A DNA stretch of 64,000 nt from Epiperipatus broadwayi (taxonomy: Eukaryota; Onychophora; Udeonychophora; Euonychophora; Peripatidae): the NCBI GenBank assembly GCA_028023455.1, contig JAQFVV010012442.1, forward strand, positions 1,586,903-1,650,902, written 5' to 3'. Shown here in pieces: positions 1 to 13,283 of this stretch. The notes beneath the pieces were generated by a model. The model had not been told where the DNA came from and did no database searches. It saw nothing but the letters and a program-made list of their open reading frames with translations. The translations under genes and the position numbers were made by a program. The stretch's first letter is position 1, and every line of letters starts with the position of its first letter.

Positions 1-3000
1 TAAAGTAGCAAAATATGATAAGGGATTTTGTGTCATAATTTACTACTCTGCAGTTAGATTAATAATAAAACAATAAGAATAATAATCACAATCTTCATTG
101 TTTAATCTAACTAGTACAGCTTTTCTTTTATCGCACATTTATAACCGTAATAAATTAGTTAATAATCTAATATCCTCCCTTTTTTTTTCTTTAAGTAATA
201 AAATAAATTAGTAAGTGGCAGTGTTTAGATAATCTTATAAATGAAGCAAGTGGCAACTAATAGCATACAATTTAGCAAATTATTATGACAATGGATTTAT
301 GACCAATAACGTAATGCAATTTCATAATTATTCAATTACAAAAACACCAATAAATATTTAAGATTAAATATACTTCTCTATTTATATTTTGTGCAAAACA
401 ATTATATACTTAGTTTAATGACAGTAAACATATCCTGTGAACTCATGCAATGATGTAGAGAAAACAAAACTCAGACACAAGTTTTAATAACAAATTTTAG
501 AATTTTATTAACAAACAATCAAAATTAAGATAAAACAAACAAATCTATTTACATTTATTTACAAGGGATATCCTCCTTTCTTTTAACAATACAAAAGTTA
601 AATTATACATTTTTTTTAGATTTCTTTTATAGTTGATTAAAATTATTATACCTTTTATAAGTCATTTATTTACTTCTCATTAGGTTTATTATATTACTTA
701 GTTTAACTATTTTATGGGTAATACTATTCTTTACCTTTTAATATTAAAATTACAGTACTATACATTATATATGTGGATAAACATCCTTTATAAACACTAT
801 AAATTTACAATCGATATGGTTTTTCCTCTAAAAAAAAAAATTACATTCTTTTGTAACTCTATATAAATCACTTTGCATCTTGTTCAAATATTATTACTAC
901 CTATTACGTTTATAATCTAATGCTCGTAAACTCTAATACATTTTTGTTTATAAGCCATACTCATGTCTAATGCCATAACACGGGTTTAATTATCACCTGT
1001 TTTATTTTCACATATAATATAATTATCGAATGTTATTATATTCTTTAAATATGCAATACTTATATTTTTAAATATAATCAACAATAAGAAAACGTGAAAT
1101 TATATTTAATATTTTTTGTATATTTCTATTTGGATATATTTTTTATAAAATTATAGTTCATTTCTTAAAAAATTAAAATAATTCTCTGACTCCTTCCTTC
1201 CTTAGGATATCTGCATCTCTCTTTCAATGATCATAATCTACTCTTTGTTAATACTTAACTATTCTTATTTCAAATAACAGACTGACATACATTCTAAAAT
1301 ATCTATTGTTTCTTTTCAATAGACTTATCAAATAACGATGTAGTTGCAAGAAATACAGATAAAGATAGCGAAAGATGTATAGGATATTGGGAAGATAGAT
1401 AGATAACTTATCAAAATATATACTTCAAAATGTATGGAACAGTGTGAATAGGGCCGACATTCCTTGTTTGATAACCCCAATGATAAGCATGATGTTGCAG
1501 CTATTTATTCATCTTTACCAAACATCTAATAAGATTCACAAGAAAGATAAAATAACACTGTCCATGACAACATGTGTAACAGTCATAGGGCTTTGTTAAC
1601 TATGCTGATTACCATCTAAAACTACTTATTATTCCATTCCCTGTAGCATCCTAGTTTTTTAATACATCTTCTTGGTTTCCGAATCTCCACGTACTACCAA
1701 GTCACTACCCAAACTATCTCTCAAGATTTTCACTGTATCCAACATCAATAAAACTAACTACCTTTTAAAACAATAAACAAAATTCACTAATATAAAACAT
1801 TCCCCTATTCTATAAGAACAATTTGCCTTGCTTTATTACACTATAGGTTCGACATCTATGTTTTGTTAAAATAACACTTAAATATCCTAATCGGAGAAAT
1901 TAACAGAAAATACGACATAACCATCTGTTATATTAAACTATATTAATAATACATTAAATGATTATCGTATGCATATTTTTAAAAAATCTAATTACATCTC
2001 ATAGTGTTTTAGAGTGTTGTTTTTCAAAATGCGTTTTACAATAATTATAACAATAAAACTTTTTATTACATTCATTCGATTCACAGCTGATCTAAATAAA
2101 TAAAACATACATTATATTATTAATAACCATAAAACATACCAAAATAATATTTTACCTTCCTATTAGAGTTTGTAGTAGGTCTCTTCCTCCTCGAGCATCG
2201 CAAACATACAAAATTTCCACACACATACAATTTTATTTGAACATTCAAAATCAAAAACACATATTATTTTATATAATGTTATATTGCAAATTAATGTATT
2301 TGTTTCCCTATCGCTATCTAAACTTAATGTTTAACTTAGATTAATAAAGAAAATAATTTAAACCATAATCACATATTTTTCTGGCGGTAAATATTGATTA
2401 GTCCCATAATATTTATTATTTTCTTCTTTGTCCGAATGTTCTTCTTTCTGATTATTAAAGTTTAAAATAAATTAGTTCATTTAGTTAACTGTTTAGACGA
2501 TCTTTAGTTTCAATGTTTAATTCAAAATTATTAAAAAAACATTTATTTAGTTATCCCACGAAGTTTTTAATGTTCGGGCGAATATTACCTCTGCGTGTTG
2601 ATGCATCTTTATTTCTAGCTGAACTACAATGATTTAATCATTACGGTACCAATTGCACTTTTCCATGGATCCAATATTTTATATTTATTTCTCTGTAAAT
2701 TTTTTTTTTCTCTTCTTCAGGCAAGTACTTTCCTTGGTAATTTCACTTTTATCCATTATTATTTTATATACAACATTTTTAATCTTTAACTATTTCTGGA
2801 GTATTTGCTCAGGTCATCTTAAAGAAAGCAATTCATAAAATTCTTTGTGGCCATTTATTCTTACACGAATAATATTGTTTTTTATTTTTCATTATATTCA
2901 TTAACTTTACGCACAATGTCCTTTCATTAATTTTACACGCACGAAAGCAGTTTTCGTAGTAATACGCTATACAAACTATATCAATGAATAACATTAACAT

Positions 3001-5647
3001 TTTTGAAATATTACAAAATTTATAACATGGTTTTAAGAATCCATCCATTTTTTATTGAAAATTTAGATTATATTTTAATAGAATCCACTGGCAGGTAACT
3101 GTGGAGTTAGTGAAACATTATTATGAGAATTTTTTTTAAAATTTTATTCTTAGATTATCTTCGGCAGATTTTAAATTGTCAGTTAGTTTCTTTCAAAGAT
3201 ATTTATTAAAGTTATAATAAAATTGACTAATAAATTGAAGAAAGAAAGAAATTTTAAAGAGCTTAAAATTTTACCTCTGCTCTGGAGTCAACACATTTTT
3301 GTTCTCCTAGTTTATACAATTAATTGGCGCAATTTCTGTTGTCTGCCAAAATCTATCTTTTTATTGGTCAATCCCTCCTTTGGTTTATAGACAATTTCTA
3401 AAGTTTTAAAATTGTTATGTAATAGACTTGAATATTAACCTATTATTATTTTTAAATTAATTATTATCTATTACAATTTAATTACTTTTAAAATAATTTT
3501 GAAATAACAATTAATAAAGATGTATAATCTTATTTTTTATTATAATGTGTGACAATTCCATCCAGTTTTATAATGTACTATTTAAATATTTTAATTATTA
3601 GTATTAATTTAAACTGATGCTTATACATAAAATATTCCAGACAGTCATGTAGACATTTCCGGTGTTTAGTCTATTTTTATCTGTATTAATAAATTTGCTA
3701 GTTATATCATTTAAAATGATTATATAAAATTTTGAAAAATAATTTAGAAAATATAGAACTAGATGCAATCCTCACCATCACAATACTTATTATTAAACAT
3801 ATTACATTAACCCTTTATTGCTTATTCATAATTTATAATATTAAATACTATATAATATTAATTTAAAATTTTTTTTTAGTAATTGACCATTTATAATCAT
3901 CATTGACCTATAGAAAAGGGCACAATATATATATAAACGGTAAATACAATATTATAGTTTAAATTCATTGTCGCTAAATAATGATATATTTATAACTTAA
4001 AAGTAATATTTACGTGTAATTTTATAAAGTTTAAATCTCTTCTGCAACTTTTCTATAATTTTAAAATGTTTAATTCTTATGTTATCACTGACTTTAAGTA
4101 CTATTAAGTTTAATTTTAAATTAATAAAGTTGAAATTATTTTAGTTTGTTATTATAGTTTATTAAATTTAAATATTTGAACAGAATTTTTAAAATGCCTT
4201 CAGATTTGATCTTAAACATTTAAGTTGCTTTATAATGAAATGCATTATTTAATCTTAACTGTCATGAAAAATAATTTAATTAGATAATCTAAAAGTTAGC
4301 TGATTAAATGAGATGAGTAATTTGTAAAATCAATAATTAATTCATGTAGCTAAGCTAGCAATCTTTAAATAAAAAAATGTAATATTATGTCCCAATAAGC
4401 TTACATGTAAAAGCTCTTAGTTGTTTAAGTACTGACTTTAAAATTTAATGTTTGAAGTTGTTCTTGAATATTTTTATTTGAAAGGATATTTTAAAAAATC
4501 TGATAACTTAGACAAGAAAAATAAATGTTTAAAACAGATGTTGTAATGTCATATTTTAGTAAACAATTAAATTGTATTATGTAATGAATGTAATATATTA
4601 TTTACTGTAATATATTATACAATGCAAAATAATATGTTTAAAAATTGTTACATGATGATGTAATAATTTAGTTAATTGTTTATATTTTCAGTCTAGATAG
4701 TTACTTAGAATGTTCTAGAATTATGACAATAAAATCCAATTTTAGAAATTATCCAATAGTTAATTGAAAAATTTTAAACTTTTTCATAAATGAAGTCAAC
4801 TGCATGTAATCAATTTATTCCCAAAAATCAATCACATGATTTGCTCTATATAATTTGGTGTATATTCGCTCACACACTTGCACTATTAACTCACTTAATT
4901 CTGAATTTTATTTCAGTTTTAATTGATTTTAACTCATTTTAAATTTTTAAAATCTTAAAAAGAATGCTTTGTTAAATTAATAATTATCCAGACTAATCTA
5001 TAATTTCTAAAACTCTGAAGTGCTTAGAAATTGCAATAAAAATTTGCATTATGTTTAAATTCAATGGCAAGTATTATAGAGAGTAAATCAGTTTTCCAAG
5101 AATCAATTACTTCTATGGAGTTTGATAAAAGGTATTATTGTTATACATATTCTGTAATAATCTTACTAATTCTACTATTCTATTGATATATGTAGGCTAT
5201 ATTATAGAAAAAATAATTGTAAGATACAGGGAGAAGATTTTAAATTTTTTAAAATAGCTTTAAATAATTTAAAGAACTTTTGAGGTAATTTTTATTGTAA
5301 GAATACATTAAATCTTTATTGTGCAAAAAGTATATAACCCAGAATTGTAGATACTTTTGAAACAATAAAGTAAATTTATAAATGTTATATCTTAAATACA
5401 AATATATTTCAGGATAAAAATATAATTCAATTAATAAATATTTTCTTTTTATTGCATTAGTTTAGAAAATTGTGTTACTGGCTGATATAATATATCTGTC
5501 TTCGCACTAATTTGTATGAAGATAAAGATAAAATTTTATTTTTTTCATTTATGAAGATATTAAAGAGCATACTACTAATGAATGACTTGAAGTTAAATAA
5601 TATACCTTATTTAAATGTTCCACAAACATTTAAACATTTATGTGAAA
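1..5647. other. AT-rich non-coding DNA, no gene recognised
   Basis: Very AT-rich sequence dense in stop codons in all frames. The short open frames here (for example near 2653-2838 and 2833-3048) are low-complexity Phe/Leu/Ile/Lys runs without domain motifs, splice context or similarity to the repeats elsewhere in the window. I see no tRNA, rRNA or transposon ends. It could be intergenic or intronic. Confidence 0.6.
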
Positions 5648-5660
5648 GTTAGGTTTCAAA
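5648..5660. repeat. LINE target-site duplication, left copy
   Basis: GTTAGGTTTCAAA precedes the LINE and matches GTTAGTTTTCAAA at 11454-11466, directly after the poly-A tail, at 12 of 13 positions. The flanking AAA extends the match on both sides. A direct repeat of this length is what target-primed reverse transcription leaves, so it fixes the element boundaries. Confidence 0.7.
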
Positions 5661-5692
5661 AATTTAATTTATTCTGACGTATCAGTTAACAT

Positions 5693-7867
5693 ATGAATCC
5701 TGTAGGAGATTCAGAAGCAGAGTTTAAAACGTTTTCTAAATCTACTAGATCTAACTCAAAAATTAACATGGATGACTATGAAAATGTTATAAATTCAAAA
5801 AAAAAAAAAATAAGAAGGGAAAGAGGTTTAAAAAAAGTGTATTTAGACACTTCTTTACATGAAAAAAATAATTTAAATGAGTTTCTGCTTTTTGTTGATT
5901 CTAACATAAATTTAGAAGATCAAGTAATAAATTAAAAGAACGGACCATATCAAATTCAATATATATATATATATAAAGAATAGCGTTTTTAATGTTAAAC
6001 AATTGGAAAGGTATAAAGAAACCTTAGTAAATGAAGAAAATTTGCTTAACAACTCTACAACTATTACTTTAAATGAAAATATTAATTTTAAAGATGAGAA
6101 TAATGAAAGGATGATTCATTCTAAGTCTGTACAAAATTCAGCTTTTAAAAAAAAATGTTAGAGAGATTATGGTAAACTTAGAAAAGAGTGTTTTTTTTTA
6201 AAAAAAAAATAGCGTTAATAACGTTGACAAATTGTTAAAGTCAAAAGAAACATCAGTAGAACTTAAAAAAATTGTGTATTAATAATACATCTAATTTAAA
6301 ATTATTATTACTGATCCTCAGCCATCAACAAGTAAATTTTTAAAGTGTGATGAGGGAAATATGAAACAATTTGAAGATTTTCCTGAGTTACTTGAAAGTG
6401 AACATAGAAAAAATATATAGCAAAGTTTTCAAGACAAATAAGCAATAATAACAATGATTTTTATTGTAATTTGCTTAACACGGATGTTATAAAGGATATA
6501 AATGAAAAGAGTATAAAGGATCTTACTCAGAAACATACTATTGCAATTATTTCACATGCTAATATAGTTCAATCAAAGAGCTCAGATAATAAATTTCAAT
6601 ATATTAATACAAATTCAGTCAATTACGACTTGCTCAGTTATGATTCATGTGATGAAGATGTTGTTAAAGATGATATTGTGATGACAGAAGAATTACGTTC
6701 ATGTGTTGGTATGGATAATCTCCAACTCAATGAGATCATTAGAGACTTTAATGAATCTATCGCACAGCATCTACTCATGTCTTTTGCTTTTTATTATAAT
6801 GAGAAAACTCTTATATTAGCTGTTACAGGTAAATTAAAAAAATCTTTTTCCTTTTCCAATACAACAATTTTGTTATCAAATTGAATCAAAGGATTATTGG
6901 CAACATATATACATGGTTTTAAATCATCCAAATAACAGATATGTCATGATTGAGGGTCATAGTATATGGCAAAAATAATTTTTACAGAATGAATTGAAGT
7001 TTTGTGGTGACAAAATAGTTGTTACAGTGGATTTAAACAGACCTAGAGTTCTGGAAGGACGAATTAAAAATTGTTACATAAACTTTGATAAACAACATTT
7101 ACAAAACTTACTGAGGCCTTTTGGTACTGTTAGTAATTTTTCTTATATCTTAATGAATAATGCTAGTCACTATGTGCTTACAAACTCTGCACATTCAAAT
7201 TGTCTCTCTACAAAAGAATAGTTCCCACTTTTATATCAACTATACATTCCAGTGAAACAGCATCAATAATTATATCATTTAGGGGTGTACCGCTACAATG
7301 TTTCTTATGTAAAATGCGGTCACACATAGTGAGTAATTGCCCAAATCGTTTTTGTAATAAATGTCATATCAAAAACAAAATTTCATAAATGCACACCAAA
7401 TAATACTTCTATTAATCAAGATGAATATTCCAATGTTAAACTTCAGACAAGCTTGCACACATCTGACCTACTGATGTTTGAGACACAAGATGTTATGGAG
7501 CCTTCTTTAATAGAAATTATTGACTCTAATACAGGACAAGCATCCACTAAAAAAATTTTATTACTTGTTGAACTCTGCTTCACAAGATAAGATGCTTATC
7601 AAATCTAAATCTTCAGAGACAGATTTGGAATCTGACTCTATGTTGACTGAAGAGGTATCAACACAATGGCTAAAGACTAAGAGAAAAGCCTCAAATACTG
7701 GGATTAAGTCAAAGAGCCTTTCTTCATCAATAGTTTGTAAGAGTGTTTCTGATGTGAGTAGAAGCTCATCAGATAGTGAGATGGTCTCTAGAAGAAATAA
7801 AGGGAAGAAGCTCAAGCATAACAGTAAAGAATCGATCATAGATTCTATGTGGAATGATTGCCCTTAG
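5693..7867 (+). pseudogene. LINE ORF1 (gag-like, CCHC), broken
   Basis: The first ORF of the LINE, a nucleic-acid-binding particle protein, now split over several frames. Segments recognisable as coding are 5693-5935 (Lys-rich N-terminus starting MNPVGDSEAEF), 6471-6884, 6994-7221, 7200-7388 and 7520-7867. The 7200-7388 segment carries a zinc knuckle at 7299-7340, CFLC-x4-H-x4-C, followed by FCNKC, the usual pattern of paired knuckles in LINE ORF1 proteins. The last segment is a Ser/Lys-rich tail with SSS and RRNKGKKLKH blocks. At least four frameshifts or stops separate the pieces, so no full product can be made. The ATG at 5693 lies about 30 bases inside the 5' boundary given by the target duplication, so it is a plausible original start. 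Confidence 0.75.
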
Positions 7868-8101
7868 GAATCTTTTAAAGTTGACTTATCTCAACCAGTT
7901 TTGCTGTCATGAGCTTTTGACAATGATCTTACTTATACAGATAGGGTTCTGGATGCATCTGAGATTCCTAACAGGAAGAGTTTAACAGGATTAATGCAGA
8001 TACAATAATTGATACTTAGGAGAAAGTTAATGCTGGAAAAGATCTTTCTATTTTTGTTATATGATACATTATTGTTTTTTTTTATTTGTTGATGCTTATT
8101 C

Positions 8102-11100
8102 ATGTATTTTAAATTGGCTGGTGTTAATGTGCAGGGACTGAACTCTGCAAGGAGAATTGATGCTATTGGTCATTGGTTACATGTTTTCTCTCCAAATATG
8201 ATGTGCTTTGTGGAAACGAAGCTTCATTTTAAATCAAACCCTGTAGTATTAGAAAATTTATACAAGTTTGGATCATTCCACTTTTCAACTGCCAATCAAC
8301 TCTCTGGTAGTGTTGCTTTGTTAATTCCTCATGCTTCTACAGTTACTAGTTTTAAGATTTGTCTTTTGAATAATTATATGATTTTTGTTACAATCAACTT
8401 AAATTCTTATAATTTTAATGTTATCTTTCTATACCTTAAAAAAGGTTTCACTGGTTTACAAAGTTTTTCAACTAAATAAATATTGCTTTAAATTCCAATC
8501 TTTTTCCTAAATTCCTGCTTGGAGATTTTAATACTTGTTATGATGAATTTAATTGCAAATATCTACATTTATTAAACATGCATTTGATATGTGCACTGGG
8601 ATTCTTTTCTCCTGATGCATATTTCTTTTATACAAACAGCACTCCACATTAATTGATCTTATATATTACTCCCCAGATCTGTATTTTTACATTGACCCAT
8701 CTTTATCTCCCATTGCCTTTTCTGATCATCATGCTCTTATAGTATCTTTGAAAATTGATATTCCTTCTCAACACTCTATACAAGCCAAGACTACGATTGG
8801 ACTATTACTGAAATCTGCTAATCCAGAAGCAATTGTTTGAAAAGCATATATTTTATTTCGTAAAATACACATTCTTTCTCTTGGACCAAAAGTGGGTTGG
8901 TTTGCATTCACAAACATTTTATCTACATCAATACAGTTTTATACTAAGAGAAATAGAGAACCAACGAGTCAATCAGCAGTACAGAAATTATCTTTCTAAA
9001 ATGACTTTTTTTAATACACAACAAATTCTTATGAGTATCTGGCTATTAAAAAATCAAAATTATACCTTAAGAAACCTCATACATTTTCAAGAGAGTATAT
9101 AAGGTGGGCTCTTGGCTACAAGATGAAAGTCAAGATTCCAATGGCTATTAAAATAGGGGATGACATATTTTCAGGGATTCCTATGTTGATTAAAATTTTA
9201 TTTCAATATCAAACAAAATTAGACAATTCTAACTTTCTACTTAAACAGGAGGTAAATAATGAGCCATGTGAACTAGCACATGGAATACTTGAGGTAGATG
9301 TCCATTCTAAATTGCATCAATACCTGATAGTACTCATCCTGATTTACATGGTATTCCACAATTTATATTAAAGCATCTTGAAGCCTTTTCTATACCAATT
9401 ATCTGTAATATGATTAATTATCTTGCTGCAGGTTCATGATTAATTGATGAGCTACACCCCATTGTCATAGTACCTTTTATCAAGAAGGAAATTATACCTT
9501 CCCCTCTTGGAAATCTGTGGCCAATCTCAATGACTCCTCTGGTAATAAAGATTATTGAATCTATAATCAAGGATAAAATCCAGGATCAGATTCTGTTACA
9601 TATATCTAGTTGTCAATTTGCAAAAAAGGGGCTTCGATGTTGGATGTGATTAGCCTTTTCAATTTAATTGTTGAACATATCAGAAGGAATAGAAAATCAA
9701 AACCGATTGTTGTCCCACTGGATATTACAGCTGCATTTGATTCTGTCAGGATTCTACACATGGTTCAGTTGCTTGCTGACATGGATATTAATCCTGGGAT
9801 AATCAACATAATTTCTAATCTACTTTCTAATAGGAAAATTGCTATATCTTTAATTAGTAAATTAATGGAGTCTTTCATTCCTACTAAATCTATATCTCAG
9901 GGCCCTCCTTTAAGTGCACTTTTATTTATTATATATGTCAATTCTTTTCTGAAATCTATACAGAAAAATATTCCATTAATAAAGAAATTAATCTTATTGC
10001 ATACATGGATGATATAGTCATATTCCTGCCTTCTTGAAAGCACCTTCCAGATCTCATGAAGCTTATGTCCTCTTTTTCAGAAGATTTGGGGCTTAGTTTC
10101 AACCTTAAAAAATCAGCAGCATGGAGATTATCCTCTGGAAAAACCATTCCCTCACCCTTCACAGCTAAACCACAGAAATTTCTTGGATTTGCTTTTAATC
10201 TCTCTCAGCTTGCAATGAGAAGAGAAGTCTAAAATTCAATCATATTGGTAACTAACAGAATAGTTGGTTCTCTACAGAAAGAGTATATATGTCAATTTAT
10301 TCCAAGACAGTCCTTTTGAACATGTTATTTCCAAGGATTACTTACTTCATGCCATTTATTAAAATTACAGCTAAATTCATTCATGGTATCAATTCAATTT
10401 GTTCTAAGCTACAATGGGGGGAAGATTGTAGCAATTATCCTCAGGAAGATGCCCACACCTACCAGACTAAATGGTCTTGGTTTGCACTCACTGAAAGTGT
10501 TTATATTCCAGCGGGCCTTCAACTTATTTTTGAGACTGAATCATTTTATCCCTCAAGAATTTTATTTAGTTAATGTTGATCCCACTGACACTCCACCTCC
10601 AACAATGAATTGCTGTTTGGCTGAGTTATTATTTGAAATTAAAAAAAAATAATCTAATTCCTAATCTGTCTAAATCACAGAAAGTTCAATACTAGGAGGC
10701 TTATTATCTCATTAATCAAGCAATAGTGCCTATTAATTCAAGTCTTAACTTGACAACATTTAATCTGCTGAAAAAGTTTAGATGGTAGGGTATGGAGCCA
10801 AAATATTTTGATATTCTGAGAAAAATGATTTTAAATGCACCACCCACTTGTAGTTTTTTAACAAGAAAGCATGGATTTACTTCAATTGATGGTCTATGTG
10901 GTTTATGTCGCAGAGATGAAGTCATGATTCAACACATTTTTGGTGAATGCAGTTATTTGCAAGTTTGTAGATATTTTATTAGCTCAATTTATAAACATAA
11001 AGGCTCATTGATACATGTATTGATACATGCAATTAAAGCGGGAGTTTTTGCTGATATTAGAAGTGTTACTTTTTTAATATATAGTTTATGGCTAACTCGA

Positions 11101-11292
11101 TGCGATATTATTTTTAATTCTAATTGTACAGATCCTCTGAAGATTATAATTAGAAAAATCAGAACGATAAAGAAAGAGGCAATAGAATATCATCACAAGA
11201 TTTATTTATTAACACATGGGATCTTATTAACATTTGAAGGCCAGGTTGGATATTATAAATTACCTTTTTTTAGAAAAGACATATATATATAA
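8102..11292 (+). pseudogene. LINE ORF2 (endonuclease-reverse transcriptase), broken
   Basis: The enzyme that nicks the target and copies LINE RNA into it. In order: APE endonuclease start with NVQGLNSARR and the catalytic VETKL at 8102-8230; GDFN at 8521-8532; SDHH at 8721-8732; RT motif A LDITAAFDS near 9715-9747; QGPPLSALLF near 9898-9927; the catalytic box YMDD at 10002-10013, followed by IVIFLPS; then the RT-proximal WG block near 10410 and a terminal CX2CX8HX4C motif at 10897-10950. These motifs sit in different frames (for example motif A and YMDD are one frameshift apart), so the gene is dead. YMDD, rather than the commoner YADD/FADD of LINEs, is worth noting. Start and end are the limits of recognisable coding sequence, not a single ORF. 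Confidence 0.88.
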
Positions 11293-11453
11293 AATTGTAT
11301 TTTTTATTCTATTTTTTATTTTTTTATTTACTTGTTAACACTTGGCAGATTCTGCGTTTTGAACTTAATCTGCCTATTGATTTTATCAGTAAATATTATT
11401 TATTTATTTATTTTCTGGTTTAATAAAGGCTGTTTTTGATAATAAAAAAAAAA

Positions 11454-11466
11454 GTTAGTTTTCAAA
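11454..11466. repeat. LINE target-site duplication, right copy
   Basis: GTTAGTTTTCAAA directly after the poly-A tail pairs with 5648-5660 (12/13 identical). Confidence 0.7.
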
Positions 11467-13202
11467 CTTATAACTCTCCATTATTACAGAATTTTCATGC
11501 ACTCTGAAATGTATCTATGAAAATTATTGGTCTTCTTTATAATCAAATGAATGATAATTTTGATTGTAAACTATTTTCAACCTATTATACTCTATTACAC
11601 AATGTGACTTTTGAAATAATTCGTTTTCATTAATTTTAATCATCAATAAGTTATAAAACTGTGTGTTTTAATAATTAAATACTAATTTTAATATATGATA
11701 TTCCAATTAAAATATTCAGTGTGCTTGATGTTTGTTATTCTGTTTATTAAATTATTTATCCAATCTGAATGGCTTTATGTATCCATGCTAATATCTTCAA
11801 ATATTTTACTTCTTCATGTTTTATGAGCAAATGTGGGTGTGCCAATTCAATATAATATTTTACACTATCCTGGAAATTATGCAGGGTAATCCAAAACTTT
11901 ATTTCTGTGACAGTATCCAGTATAATAGTAAGATATCAAGATGAAGAACTCTTTTTTTATTATTATTTTTGATAATGGATATAATTATTTTTTAAAATAT
12001 TTATGGTATGGTAATGCTAAATACTTTATGCATTTTATTTTGTATAATCCTTTATTAATTATTTATGAGCTATATTTTATTATGAGTTCTCAAAATATTG
12101 TTACCATATTTTTAAATTATTATATTTGTCCCTATTAAAAAAACTATTTACTTTGAATGTATATATATTCGCTGAAAGAGTTAAAATCTGATGTATAACT
12201 TATTATTAATTATTATGCTACAAATTTTATATTATTCAATGTTTAACACTATTTGTTATTTTTATCAGTTTTATATATTTAGATTTTTGTATTTTAAAAA
12301 TATTTGGCATCAATATCTCTCTTAGTGATATTTTATCACCTGAGTGTATTTTAAATATATTGTAGCAGTAGTTTTTTATAGTGTATTATGTTTTTCAATA
12401 ATTTTATTGTTTGTTTATTTTATACTTAAACATATAATGCTTTAGTGAGGGAAATGCCTATTATTTGTTGCTCTTACCTGATGTCTCATCTCATTATTTT
12501 TATAACTATTAATAAAGTTCTAAATCATTTATTACCCTCATATGTAGATGTTTTTCCTTGAGTTCATATCAATATTTTATTTTGCATTAACTTCCATATT
12601 CTTTAATGTGAAGTTTTTTTGTGATAGTTTTTGTGTAATACCATGGCAATATCCTAGCAATTAATATTTTTGTAGATAATGAGGTATGCCATAGTTACCT
12701 TCAGCTGTTTCTGAGTATTGCTTGTTTTAATGTGTTCGTCTAGTATGGTCACTTATACAGCACCTCAAGATGTTAAATCTGATAAAATATTAAATTTAAA
12801 ATTGTATATGTGACTTCATCAAATAATTTATATCTTCTCCTACATTTATTATACCATACAGATTGGTAAGTTTATATTTTAATTAGGGTTTAAATATATT
12901 CATTCAAAGAATTTTTAATTGTATGATTTTATGTCAAATGAGCACTTATTAAACATATCAAAGCTATTAAAGAGTTTTTTAACTATTAAGTATTATATAT
13001 TATTTATTTATTTTAAAAATGTAATACATAATTTTCCTCCATATCACTTTTTTAGAGTACATTTTTATCACTTTGTACAATGACTAGATAAATGTCTTAT
13101 CACTATTCTCAATATTAAATATATGATATCTTTGTTATTAGTATAAGTTGTTTTTGTTCTTATCTGATTTCTTTAAGATATATAAAGATTATAAGGTTTA
13201 CA
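11467..13202. other. AT-rich non-coding DNA
   Basis: No domain, RNA gene or transposon end is recognisable. The open frame at 11941-12138 is low-complexity Phe/Ile/Tyr/Asn and unsupported. Confidence 0.55.

Positions 13203-13280
<78 letters not shown>
13203..13280. repeat. (CA)n(TA)n compound microsatellite
   Basis: About 9 CA units pass directly into about 30 TA units. The open frame running through it (poly Thr-His then Ile-Tyr) is an artefact of the repeat. Confidence 0.97.

Positions 13281-13283
<3 letters not shown>

Larger units (their letters stand above)
5661..11453 (+). mobile_element. Near full-length degenerate non-LTR (LINE) retrotransposon
   Basis: A 5.8-kb element with classical LINE order. 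First comes an ORF1 remnant with a CCHC zinc knuckle, then an ORF2 remnant with APE-type endonuclease, reverse transcriptase and a C-terminal CX2CX8HX4C motif, then a short 3' UTR ending in poly-A at about 11444-11453. A 13-bp imperfect direct repeat flanks it. No RNase H motif is visible between the reverse transcriptase and the terminal zinc motif, which argues for a jockey/CR1/L2-like group rather than a typical I-clade element, but the clade is not settled. Multiple frameshifts and stops disable both ORFs. It shares the RT YxDD-to-FLPS block and terminal zinc motif with the fragment at 19.4-22.3 kb. Confidence 0.88.

Noticed and set aside
1-5647. Search for tRNA, snRNA or exon signals in the AT-rich lead-in
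   Set aside because: No cloverleaf, box or conserved coding pattern could be recognised.
7561-7839. Minus-strand 92-codon open frame
   Set aside because: Antisense shadow of the LINE ORF1 Ser-rich tail on the plus strand.
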